From: Bacillota bacterium
GTDB taxonomy: Bacteria; Bacillota; Clostridia; Lachnospirales; Lachnospiraceae
DNA length: 18,356 nucleotides
NCBI GenBank assembly: GCA_023415055.1
Contig: JAEZLZ010000011.1
Coordinates: 1 to 18,356 of the forward strand
Reading direction: 5' to 3'
In this document: positions 1 to 7,065 of the stretch, piece by piece
How positions within the stretch are numbered: the first letter of the stretch is position 1
Layout: each line of letters starts with the position of its first letter
Translations under genes and position numbers: made by a program
Notes under the pieces: model-generated
Told to the model about the DNA's origin: nothing
The model's database searches: none
What the model saw: the letters and a program-made list of their open reading frames with translations, nothing else

Positions 1-50
1 GTTTTAACACCAATGGAGAAACATGAAATATATATGCATGCAGCATAAAA

Positions 51-98
51 ATCCAGCAGGATAATTATTCCTGCTGGATAAAAAAGTTTTTATTTTTT
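51..98 (+). terminator. Rho-independent terminator of an upstream gene outside the window
   Basis: A perfect 10-bp inverted repeat (51-60 with 70-79, 9-nt loop) is followed by A-rich then T-rich sequence to 98. It probably ends a transcript that enters from the left edge. No gene belonging to it lies in the window. Confidence 0.75.
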
Positions 99-184
99 CA
101 ATTGTCTACTTGACGGGGAGCGGTTCAAAATAGCTGAGTAAAAGCTATGGTGCAAAAGCTCCTTTTTATATCTAAAATAACAAA

Positions 185-206
185 TGCGGATTCCTAAGAA
201 TCCGCA
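185..206. repeat. Inverted repeat just upstream of the transposase remnant
   Basis: A perfect 9-bp palindrome with a 4-nt loop lies directly before a -10-like TATAAT (214-219) and the transposase remnant. Together with the small hairpin at about 131-149, it probably marks the left flank of the decayed insertion sequence. I could not identify exact terminal inverted repeats. Confidence 0.4.
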
Positions 207-225
207 GAAGTGGTATAATTAAGTC

Positions 226-903
226 ATGCGAACAACAAAACTAACAACTAAAGATTATACCGAATTCCAGCTATTTTATCAACCAAAATTACCGCTGGAA
301 ATCGAAATGTTAATACCAATGTTAATATCTGTGGACGATTCTGTACGACTGCTTAGCCAAAAATTGGAGGGACTTAATTATTCGAAGTTATATGAGGCTT
401 ACTCAGTAAAGGGTAGAAAACCGGCAGACGACCCAAAGATTATATTTAAAGTATTGACCTATACCTACATGAATGGCATTTATACGACACATAAAATCGA
501 ACTGGCCTGCAAGAGGGACATCAACTTCCTTTGGCTTCTGGTCAGGAATAAGGCCCCAACCACGCTACCACTCCTTATATAAAGCCACAGACTTATGAGA
601 TCTGGAAAAAGAAATGTTTTAAAAATGATATCAGTAAAAGGGAAAACATGATTTATGATGAAGAAGCGGATGAATATACCTGCCATAACCAGAAGAAGCT
701 GAAACCGGTTGGGATTACCCATAAAACATCTGAAACGGGATAGCGCTCAGATATTTTCCTGTATGAATGTGAGAATTGTGAAGGCTGCGCTTATAAGAGT
801 AAATGCACGAAAGCTGCCGGGAACCGGAGGATGCAGGTATCAAGGACTTTTGTGGAAAAGCGGGAAATATCCTATAGAAATATCATGAGCGAAAAAGGAA
901 AGT
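226..903 (+). pseudogene. Decayed IS1182-family transposase
   Basis: The first 105 or so codons read as the conserved N-terminus of IS1182-type (DUF772-like) transposases, including the stretch around DDPKIIFKVLTYTYMNG and the RDINFLWLL motif. A one-base loss near 550-560 breaks the frame at the expected APDHAT motif. In the next frame the sequence jumps to the C-terminal part (NDISKRENMIYDEEADEYTC, then YECENCEGCAYKSKCTKAAG with its paired cysteines). The central catalytic DDE region is therefore deleted. A TAG at 741-743 interrupts the second half, and homology ends near 903, 24 nt before structured repeat A. Three separate lesions make it non-functional. The family assignment rests on recognised motifs, not on a search. 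Confidence 0.8.
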
Positions 904-926
904 GTGCCATAGGTCTTCTTAAGCCA

Positions 927-1043
927 AGCGGATAACGGGTAATCGAAACGTCTTTCCGAAAACCCTGGAAAGACGTCATAAGAAAAAGGCATTTTGCCAG
1001 AGGGCTCATGCTTTTTCTGGCAGTCTCCAACTCCTTAGGTTAA
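927..1043 (-). repeat. Structured repeat unit A with a tRNA-Gly 3' end
   Basis: On the minus strand this 117-nt unit runs from a TTAAC motif through two hairpins to a copy of the T-arm and acceptor 3' end of tRNA-Gly. That copy (927-946) matches the tRNA apart from a one-base insertion. Positions 927-1023 are about 90% identical by eye to unit B at 7066-7162, at the same length. The hairpin next to the tRNA part has 10-bp arms (acgtctttcc/ggaaagacgt). The other pairs an A-rich arm with a T-rich arm. The unit abuts the dead transposase and has no clear terminator of its own. It could be an integration remnant or a small RNA gene. Confidence 0.7.
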
Positions 1044-1051
1044 TCAACAGT

Positions 1052-1093
1052 AATAAAAAATAGGTATATGTCACCTAATCGGTGCCATATGCC
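1052..1093 (-). terminator. Terminator-like hairpin following unit D
   Basis: A 13-nt arm pair (1063-1075 with 1081-1093, two imperfect positions, 5-nt loop) is followed on the minus strand by a T-rich run (complement of 1052-1062). It sits immediately 3' of unit D in the same relation that the hairpin at 7187-7242 has to tRNA-Gly. Confidence 0.6.
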
Positions 1094-1105
1094 AATTTCC
1101 ATTAC

Positions 1106-1205
1106 AGCGGATAACGGGAATCGAATACATAAGAAAACCTGCGAAACCCTTATTTAATGCTTGTCAGATGGTAAGGACATGGTCGCCGGAAGGCAACTAT
1201 GTTAA
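1106..1205 (-). repeat. Structured repeat unit D with a perfect tRNA-Gly 3' end copy
   Basis: Positions 1106-1125 (agcggataacgggaatcgaa) are identical to 7243-7262, the 3' end of tRNA-Gly including the discriminator base. Upstream on the minus strand are a small hairpin (ataag/cttat) that keeps the GTTTTC loop motif seen in units A and B, and a second hairpin (about 1178-1204) with a TTCC loop. A TTAA-containing motif closes the unit. It is the most divergent unit outside the tRNA part. The perfect 20-bp match makes it the best candidate for the far attachment site of an island inserted at the tRNA. Confidence 0.6.
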
Positions 1206-1226
1206 GATCATAATCATTAATTCTTT

Positions 1227-1264
1227 GACAGAAGGGAGGCGAACAGTAGCCGGCCCGCCCTGTC
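1227..1264. other. GC-rich hairpin in AT-rich flank
   Basis: GACAG (1227-1231) pairs with CTGTC (1260-1264), with further GGG/CCC and GGC/GCC pairing inside. It stands out in an AT-rich surround. Function unknown; it could be part of the island end or a folded leader. Confidence 0.35.
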
Positions 1265-1319
1265 ACAAAAACTGGTAATTTATGAATAAAACTTGTCAAT
1301 ATTTGAATTAAGATGTAAA

Positions 1320-1363
1320 ATGTTAGCAGGTAATATTTTGAATTATACATATTATTCTAACAT
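1320..1363. repeat. Interrupted inverted repeat upstream of the small ORF
   Basis: ATGTTAG (1320-1326) pairs with CTAACAT (1357-1363), and TAATAT pairs with ATATTA inside. The stretch 1206-1500 otherwise holds no convincing gene. A short open frame ending at the TGA of 1502-1504 looks mildly protein-like but has no start or ribosome site. Confidence 0.3.
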
Positions 1364-1500
1364 GATAAAATATTGGTAGCAGTATATCGCTGAAAGTTAA
1401 TAAAGAAAGAAGCTGGTTATTTGCCTTATTATGAAGAAGCGTCAAAATGTGCTTGTCAAGCACTTGATTTATATAGAAGATTGATTTTTTCGGTTGCACC

Positions 1501-1818
1501 ATGAAGAAAGATGTAAAATATGAAGTGCTCACAACAACGTTTTATTCTTATTCATTTTCAAGCCATTTGATGCATTATGATGGTGAATGTCTACGTAATA
1601 GGGCGGGAGTATTGCAGAACAATGATGAACAATTGGATATTTCACATTTAAGACGTATAGTGTCAAATGTAATAGGAATAGGGTTGATAAGGGTTAGTGA
1701 GTATATAAGGGTATATGGAATACGGGCGGAAGAAGTTACATCAATAATTAATGAAGCACTTGTTTTCATGACAGAATTAGAGCAACTTAATAATGAGGCA
1801 TTAAAGGATAAATATTAA
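1501..1818 (+). CDS. Small protein of unknown function (105 aa)
   Basis: I do not recognise this protein. It is 105 aa, soluble in appearance, with no signal peptide or membrane segment. The C-terminal half (about residues 45-105) looks helical and amphipathic. Codon use is AT-rich like the methyltransferase operon, which supports coding. No good ribosome binding site precedes the ATG at 1501. The upstream frame closes in an ATGA overlap at 1501-1504, so it may be the tail of a degraded operon. The stop codon overlaps the stop of the convergent gene on the other strand (1815-2141). It could be a remnant of island cargo. Confidence 0.4.
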   Translation: MKKDVKYEVLTTTFYSYSFSSHLMHYDGECLRNRAGVLQNNDEQLDISHLRRIVSNVIGIGLIRVSEYIRVYGIRAEEVTSIINEALVFMTELEQLNNEALKDKY

Positions 1819-2141
1819 TTAAGTATTGATGCATATAAAGGATATATATTTCCAGCAGTGTACAGAAGAACATTTTTTGAGTTGGCAACACATTTGATAA
1901 ATATACATTTCCATATACCAGATGAATTTGCTACCGACTGATCAGTATATTTAAAATAATAATCATGCGGCTTTGCTAATGATAATGAAAGTTCATCAAA
2001 TTCTATTTCAGTAATGTATATTTCTGTGAGGATTGCAAATGGGATCGGTTTGCAGCCGTTTTTTATCTGAGAATTAATTGTATTATACAGAATGTTCCAT
2101 GTTGTATTTCTGTCGACCCTTGAAAAATGAGCTTTATTCAT
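1815..2141 (-). CDS. Small unknown protein divergent from the methyltransferase (108 aa)
   Basis: The chosen ATG (complement of 2139-2141) is preceded by GGGAGAG at a suitable distance; a longer frame to 2258 lacks a site. The 108-aa product has no recognised domain, no helix-turn-helix that I can see, and no membrane segment. It has a mixed charge pattern, two cysteines in its last third, and several aromatic residues around the DYYFKYTD segment. It is transcribed divergently from the methyltransferase, with 88 nt between the two starts. That is where controller genes of restriction-modification systems often sit, but nothing in the protein itself shows regulation. It ends in a 4-nt overlap with the convergent gene at 1501-1818. 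Confidence 0.6.
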   Translation of the reverse strand: MNKAHFSRVDRNTTWNILYNTINSQIKNGCKPIPFAILTEIYITEIEFDELSLSLAKPHDYYFKYTDQSVANSSGIWKCIFIKCVANSKNVLLYTAGNIYPLYASILN

Positions 2142-2159
2142 ATTTTCTCTCCCTAAAAA

Positions 2160-2188
2160 TTGACTTATTGGTAAGCGATGTTTATAAT
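2160..2188 (+). promoter_or_regulatory. Near-consensus sigma-A promoter of the methyltransferase operon
   Basis: TTGACT (2160-2165) and TATAAT (2183-2188) are spaced by exactly 17 nt. Transcription would start near 2195, giving a leader of about 35 nt. The spacer contains CTTA-ttgg-TAAG, a small palindrome that could be an operator. Such a strong promoter suggests constitutive expression unless repressed. Confidence 0.75.
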
Positions 2189-2229
2189 TATTAATATGTT
2201 TATTATTGTTAAAAAAGAGGTATTTTAAA

Positions 2230-3441
2230 ATGAAAAAGCAAAATTTATACATTGACATATTCGCAGGTTGTGGAGGCTTGTCTACGGGTTTATTAAATGC
2301 AGAATGGACAGGTCTTTTTGCTGTGGAAAAAAATCGAGAGGCTTTTTCTACATTAAAGCATAATTTAATACATAAAACAGCTCACTTTTTATGGCCAGAA
2401 TGGCTAGAAGTTAAAGAGCATGACATTAATGATATTATTGTAAATAATGAGCAAGAATTAATTAATCTTAGGGGTAAAGTCACTTTGGTTGCAGGTGGCC
2501 CTCCTTGCCAAGGGTTCTCGATGGCTGGTAAACGAGATAAAGATGATCAAAGGAATAAGCTTGTTAAGTCTTATATTAAATTCATTAAATTGGTTTTGCC
2601 TGAAGCTATTATTTTTGAAAACGTTCATGGTTTTACTATAAATTTTAAAGATAAGAAGGGTACAAAAAGGTATTCATCATATGTAGAACGATCATTAAAG
2701 AAACTTGGATATAAGACTTCTCATCAAATTATAGATATGTCAGAGTATGGTATTCCGCAAAAGAGGAAGAGATTTATTCTTATAGCGATGAGAAATAAAT
2801 ATCCATCTGAAGTATTTAATGCTTTGAATAAAAATAGAGAAAATTTTTGCTTAAGCCATGGAATTTCATGTTATACAACAGTATATGATGCACTAAGTGA
2901 TTTAGAAAAAAAGCATGGGACATGCCCATCACCAGATACAAAGGGTTTTTTAGCGGGTCTGTATGGAAGGGCGTCATCTGGATATCAGAAATTAATGCGT
3001 CAAAATTTGGATGGTTTTAATGGAGCGGTAGATAGCCACCGCTTTGTAAATCATAAAAAAGAAACCATTGTTTTGCATGAAAACTTGCTAAACTATGCGC
3101 CATTAGGTAAACGTATTACGCCATCTGACAATGTTGTGGAAAATCTCAATAGGAGAGGTGTCACTGTACTCAATGCAAATTCGCAGGCTCCAACAATAAC
3201 GTCTATTCCCGACGAATTGGTACATTATAATGAGCCACGGATTTTAACAGTTCGCGAACATGCACGGATTCAAAGTTTTCCTGATTGGTTTGAGTTTAAG
3301 GGAAAATATACATCAGGTGGAGCCAGAAGAAAGAAAGAGGTACCTAGATATACACAGGTAGGGAATGCAGTTCCGCCATTATTTGCGGAGCAGATAGGAA
3401 TTGCAATTCGGGAGGTGCTTAACAATGAATGCAATAAATAG
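2230..3441 (+). CDS. C5-cytosine DNA methyltransferase (Dcm/HhaI family)
   Basis: This enzyme transfers a methyl group from S-adenosylmethionine to C5 of cytosine in a specific DNA site. All main family motifs are visible in order: motif I FAGCGGLSTGL near residue 10 (cofactor binding), motif IV GGPPCQGF with catalytic Cys93, motif VI Glu130-Asn-Val, motif VIII QKRKRFILIA, and motifs IX/X near the C-terminus (REHARIQSFPDWF, then QVGNAVPP). The variable target-recognition region lies roughly at residues 215-310, so the recognised site cannot be read. Length 403 aa is normal. The ATG at 2230 follows AAAGAGG at about 9 nt and is preferred over TTG at 2206. The stop overlaps the next gene by 17 nt, so translation is coupled. 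No adjacent restriction endonuclease is present: either an orphan methylase or the self-marking part of a defence module. Confidence 0.95.
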   Translation: MKKQNLYIDIFAGCGGLSTGLLNAEWTGLFAVEKNREAFSTLKHNLIHKTAHFLWPEWLEVKEHDINDIIVNNEQELINLRGKVTLVAGGPPCQGFSMAGKRDKDDQRNKLVKSYIKFIKLVLPEAIIFENVHGFTINFKDKKGTKRYSSYVERSLKKLGYKTSHQIIDMSEYGIPQKRKRFILIAMRNKYPSEVFNALNKNRENFCLSHGISCYTTVYDALSDLEKKHGTCPSPDTKGFLAGLYGRASSGYQKLMRQNLDGFNGAVDSHRFVNHKKETIVLHENLLNYAPLGKRITPSDNVVENLNRRGVTVLNANSQAPTITSIPDELVHYNEPRILTVREHARIQSFPDWFEFKGKYTSGGARRKKEVPRYTQVGNAVPPLFAEQIGIAIREVLNNECNK

Positions 3442-5722
3442 TGCATTGTCATTTCGTATCAGTTCTGGCCTAAAGAATCTGATAGGTCGGGATCTAATTA
3501 GTGATAAGTATATTGCTGTTTTTGAGTTGGTTAAGAATGCTTATGACGCTGGCGCAAGTAAAGTCGAAATATCATATCTAGTTACTGACAAATCGTTGGG
3601 GAAATTTGTTATTTCGGATAATGGCTGTGGGATGACCTATAATGATATAGTTCAAAAATGGCTATTTGTAGCATATTCAGAGAAAAAACCGCAGAATAGG
3701 GAAAAATTATCTTATAGAGAGGCGATAAACCGAGAGGTTGCTGGTGCAAAAGGTGTCGGTCGTTTTTCTTGCGACCGATTGGGAGCTTCTTTGCAACTTA
3801 TAACAAAAGTTGAAGAAGAACAAATAGCGCATGTTGTAAATGTAAATTGGAATCGATTTGAACTAGATGACAAAGAGGAATTTATTGATGTTCCAGTTGA
3901 TTATTCACAGACTAATAGTCTTCCAAGTAAATTTCTAAAAGGCACAACATTAATTGTTAGCAACCTGAGGGAGGAATGGGATAGAGATTCTTTATTAAAA
4001 TTGAAACGTTCTTTGATGAAACTTATAAGTCCTGATGCAGATAAAGGGGAAATACCTTTTGATATAGAGATGATTGTACCATCTGAAAAAGCTGTAGACG
4101 ATAAAGTGCTTAATCAGAAAGGGATAAACCCTGATAGAGATATTGTTAATGGAATAATTCATAATGATATTTTTGAGAAATTAAATATAAAAACCACTAG
4201 TATTGATGTTATTATTTCGAGTGATGGAAGAAGCATAACAAGCACTTTGTCTGATAGAGGGCAATACATATTTACTGTAACAGAAAGAAATAAAAAATAT
4301 GGTTCACTGAAGGATATACATATTTCAGTATTCTATTTAAATCAAAGTGCAAAAATTAACTTTACACGACAAATGGGAGGGGTACAACCGAAAAACTATG
4401 GGTCAGTGTTTATATATAAAAATGGCTTTCGAATCAATCCTTATGGTGAGCCTGGGCAAGATTTTTTTGGCATAGATCAAAGAAAAGCACAAGGATGGAA
4501 GCGTCATATAGGTACGCGTGAAATTATGGGTCGTATTTCTATAAAGGGGGAAAACGATAATTTCGTTGAAACTACAAGTCGAGCCCATGGATTTATACAG
4601 ACATCTGCGGTGGATATGTTAGCAGAGTTATTTGTTGAAAAGGTATTAAAGGTATTGGAGAAATACGTGGTTAACTTGATAAATTGGGGAGAGCCATTGA
4701 AATCTGATCCAAATCATACGATTTCTCCAGAAGAAATCGGAGATGAAATTGTATCTCAATTTATAACAAATATTAATATGCAAGACATATTAAGTGTTGA
4801 TTATAATCCTGAAATATTAAAACAGAGTACACCAATAAAAGAGCAAGACAGTATCAGTATATCACTAAAAAAGTTAGAAACATTGGCGGAAACAACAAAG
4901 GATGAAGGATTATTAAAATTAACTCAAACAGTTAAGAAAAGAACTGAGACAATTTTGTCTGATAACATTAAATTGGAAGAAGCAAATTTGGTAAAAGATA
5001 AAGAATTAGAGCAAGCTCGTCAAGAAAGTGAAGTTCGCAAAAAGCAAGTCTATTTTCTACAAGGAACCGCAAATCAAAACGTTACTAATTTAGTGAATGG
5101 TTTTCATTCTGTCTATACATTAACAGATGCAATCAAGGGAAATATTAATTATCTTCGTGAGGAATTATCAAAAGGAAAAGCTTTCAACGAGGATATTGTA
5201 CTAGCTATTATTGGGGAAATTTATCAAGCAAATGAAAAAGCACATAAACTAGCCGATTTAGCTATACATGGAAACCAATCATTAAAACAAGATGGAGAGA
5301 ATAGTATTATAGATTTTATTCGTCAGTATATCGATGAGGGCTTAGCTCTGAAAGGAATTGATTACAAGCTTTCAGTCGATGAAAAAGCTTATATTTGTAA
5401 ATTCGATACATCATCAATAGGAGTTATTATTGACAATGTTTCAAGTAACTCTATAAAAGCAGGGGCTACTGAATTAAATATAGCACTAAGTGAAACTGCA
5501 GGATATGTCAATATAGTATTCACTGACAATGGCATTGGTCTAGATGATGATATTGATCGAGATATGCTTTTTGAATGGGGTGTAACTAATAATATAAGTC
5601 AAAAAGGCTTTGGTATAGGATTATATCATATAAAACAACTTGTGGAAGAGATGAAAGGGACTGTCAATATAGATGAGACATTTAGGGACGGTTTCAGATT
5701 GGTGGTGAAACTAAAGAAATGA
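3425..5722 (+). CDS. Double-GHKL ATPase: MutL/Hsp90/MORC-like N-terminus plus histidine-kinase-like C-terminus
   Basis: A 765-aa protein with two Bergerat-fold ATP-binding modules. The N-terminal one has the N-box ELVKNAYDAGA (Glu34, Asn38), G1 DNGCGM (65-70) and a glycine-rich lid GAKGVGRFSCDRLG (107-120), typical of MutL/Hsp90/MORC-type ATPases. A middle region (about 200-450) may be S5-like. A charged coiled coil follows (about 505-550). The C-terminus is histidine-kinase-like: N-box around IIDNVSSNSIKAGA (from 668), G1 DNGIG (701) and G2 GFGIG (728-732). His561, in a helical stretch before this module, is a possible phosphorylated histidine, but no canonical H-box is seen. There is no signal peptide or membrane segment. 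GGAGGTG precedes the ATG at 3425. It overlaps both neighbours, which suggests one complex. GHKL ATPases of MORC-like type are known from restriction-modification contexts. A sensor role is inferred. Confidence 0.85.
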   Translation: MNAINSALSFRISSGLKNLIGRDLISDKYIAVFELVKNAYDAGASKVEISYLVTDKSLGKFVISDNGCGMTYNDIVQKWLFVAYSEKKPQNREKLSYREAINREVAGAKGVGRFSCDRLGASLQLITKVEEEQIAHVVNVNWNRFELDDKEEFIDVPVDYSQTNSLPSKFLKGTTLIVSNLREEWDRDSLLKLKRSLMKLISPDADKGEIPFDIEMIVPSEKAVDDKVLNQKGINPDRDIVNGIIHNDIFEKLNIKTTSIDVIISSDGRSITSTLSDRGQYIFTVTERNKKYGSLKDIHISVFYLNQSAKINFTRQMGGVQPKNYGSVFIYKNGFRINPYGEPGQDFFGIDQRKAQGWKRHIGTREIMGRISIKGENDNFVETTSRAHGFIQTSAVDMLAELFVEKVLKVLEKYVVNLINWGEPLKSDPNHTISPEEIGDEIVSQFITNINMQDILSVDYNPEILKQSTPIKEQDSISISLKKLETLAETTKDEGLLKLTQTVKKRTETILSDNIKLEEANLVKDKELEQARQESEVRKKQVYFLQGTANQNVTNLVNGFHSVYTLTDAIKGNINYLREELSKGKAFNEDIVLAIIGEIYQANEKAHKLADLAIHGNQSLKQDGENSIIDFIRQYIDEGLALKGIDYKLSVDEKAYICKFDTSSIGVIIDNVSSNSIKAGATELNIALSETAGYVNIVFTDNGIGLDDDIDRDMLFEWGVTNNISQKGFGIGLYHIKQLVEEMKGTVNIDETFRDGFRLVVKLKK

Positions 5723-6651
5723 ATAATATATTTAAAATATTATGGTTTGAAGATGAAATCTCATGGTTTCGTATGGAACAAATGAGAATTAATTCAATTT
5801 TACAAACACATTATCTTATTCCTGAAATTGCAAGAAGAGATGGGGAAAATTTTAATATTTTAGAACTGTCAGGTAATGAATTTGATTTAATTCTTATGGA
5901 CTTTAAATTAGCGGCAGGAGCAACAGGAGATAAAATTGTTACTGCAATTAGAAGCAATGACATATTAACAGATATTCTGTTTTATTCTTCTGAAGAGCAA
6001 AATATGTTATCTGCAATTTATGCCGCTATGCCTACAATTGACGGAGTCTATTTAACAAAACGAGATTATGAGATATTTACAAAAAAGGCCGAAAAGCTTA
6101 TTTCTAAAATAGTGAAACGTTCCGAGGACATTGTAAATTTGAGAGGATTTGTATTGGATGGGTCTTCTGATTTTGAAGTAAGGATTAAGGAAATACTGAA
6201 TATTGTATGGAACAAGCTTGGAGAAGAAGAAAAGTTAGAATTAGAAGAAGCGGTCAAAAAAACAATTAAGAGAAATGAAGAAAGAGATTTAGATACAAAA
6301 AATAAGGTTCTAAAACATGATCCAACATTTCCATCAGCTGTGAATGATACCCATTTCTTTAGTCATTCTGATCGTTTGTATTTACTGGAAAAAGCTATTG
6401 ATATTTTAATGGAAAGCTATGGGCTAGAAGCTGAAGAAGAGTTTGATGGCTTTAAGGTAAATTATGAAAATAGTATATCTCATTATCGAAATGCCTTAGG
6501 TCATAAAAAATCGGTGGATTCCTTTATTGAAATTACTAAAGGAAATATCATTCCTGTTGATGAAAGTTTGCATCAACTTATGAGACAGAATATAACACGT
6601 TATAATTTACTAATAAATCAGTTGGAACTATTTGTGAGTAAAGAAATTTAG
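5719..6651 (+). CDS. Receiver-domain protein with predicted HEPN-like effector domain
   Basis: The first 125 residues or so form a complete response-regulator receiver: acidic pocket Glu11-Asp12-Glu13, phosphoacceptor Asp61 in LILMDFKL, switch Ser90/Ser91, and Lys114. The C-terminal part (about 130-310) is helical and lacks any DNA-binding output domain I recognise. It contains YRNALGHKK with Arg257-Asn258-x3-His262, which fits the R-N-x3-H signature of HEPN ribonuclease domains, placed between predicted helices as in that fold. The start overlaps the previous stop as ATGA, so it is made together with the ATPase-kinase protein, its likely phosphodonor. I infer a toxin-like RNase held in check by the receiver. 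HEPN assignment by motif alone is uncertain; an alternative is a plain helical protein-interaction domain. Confidence 0.75.
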   Translation: MNNIFKILWFEDEISWFRMEQMRINSILQTHYLIPEIARRDGENFNILELSGNEFDLILMDFKLAAGATGDKIVTAIRSNDILTDILFYSSEEQNMLSAIYAAMPTIDGVYLTKRDYEIFTKKAEKLISKIVKRSEDIVNLRGFVLDGSSDFEVRIKEILNIVWNKLGEEEKLELEEAVKKTIKRNEERDLDTKNKVLKHDPTFPSAVNDTHFFSHSDRLYLLEKAIDILMESYGLEAEEEFDGFKVNYENSISHYRNALGHKKSVDSFIEITKGNIIPVDESLHQLMRQNITRYNLLINQLELFVSKEI

Positions 6652-6898
6652 TGAGAGGATGCAGTTACAGTTAAATAATGATGGTCACGTACCAGTACTT
6701 ACTTTAGTTACCAAACACTAACCTTACAAAAGGTCGCCTTATAGGAGCCTTATTGTTTAACGGGAGCGATCACTATTTAAATGGACTTGACTGTATCAAC
6801 GATTATAATTCACCATTTCTTGTTCTGATATCACTCTAACCCTGATATTATAAATTGAAGATCATCTGCCAACATGCTGATGCTCTTAATGATTCTAC
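6652..6898. other. Gene-free stretch after the defence operon, with a weak terminator
   Basis: I see no gene. A weak hairpin (AAGG 6730-6733 with CCTT 6748-6751, inner CCT/AGG) followed by TATTGTTT may end the operon transcript. TAACGGGAGCGA near 6757 resembles the tRNA-Gly 3' core in 11 of about 13 positions and may be a further decayed repeat copy. Confidence 0.35.
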
Positions 6899-7013
6899 AG
6901 CGAATAACGGGAAAACCATGATTCCGAAACCCATGGAATTACGTCAGAAAAAAGACGCTCACCAAGGGTTCGCGTTTTTACAGGCTTCAATTGTTATGGT
7001 TCATACCGTTAAC
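6899..7013 (-). repeat. Structured repeat unit C, divergent copy
   Basis: On the minus strand, GTTAAC is followed by an A/T-arm hairpin with a CGC/GCG base (6949-6958 with 6972-6979), then a second hairpin (6919-6925 with 6935-6941), then a shortened tRNA-Gly 3' end (6899-6911). The arm sequences differ from units A and B yet pairing is kept, while the loop motif near GGGTTTC is retained. Such compensatory change suggests that the fold matters. Length (115 nt) and order match A and B. Confidence 0.6.
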
Positions 7014-7060
7014 AAAAAAACAGGAACTCCACCAAAATTCGGTGAAGCACCTGCTTTTTT
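7014..7060 (-). terminator. Terminator-like hairpin between units B and C
   Basis: Arms 7021-7033 and 7041-7053 pair at 10 of 13 positions around a 7-nt loop, with an A-run on one side (7014-7020) and a T-run on the other (7055-7060). On the minus strand it would end a transcript leaving unit B with a run of seven T. Because both flanks are A/T runs, it could work in both directions. Confidence 0.6.
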
Positions 7061-7065
7061 ATTAC

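Noticed and set aside
927..1205. Units A-D as integron attC sites
   Set aside because: They are palindromic and about the right length, but the required core boxes (RYYYAAC and GTTRRRY) are not found at the paired ends, and no integrase is present. The tRNA-derived tail explains one end better.
1150..1532. Small minus-strand frames
   Set aside because: They overlap unit D, hairpins and the plus-strand ORF, with no ribosome site and odd composition.
2230..3441. Classical type II restriction-modification pair
   Set aside because: Neither downstream protein has a restriction-nuclease motif such as PD-(D/E)xK, HNH or GIY-YIG, and no Vsr-like gene is present in the cassette.
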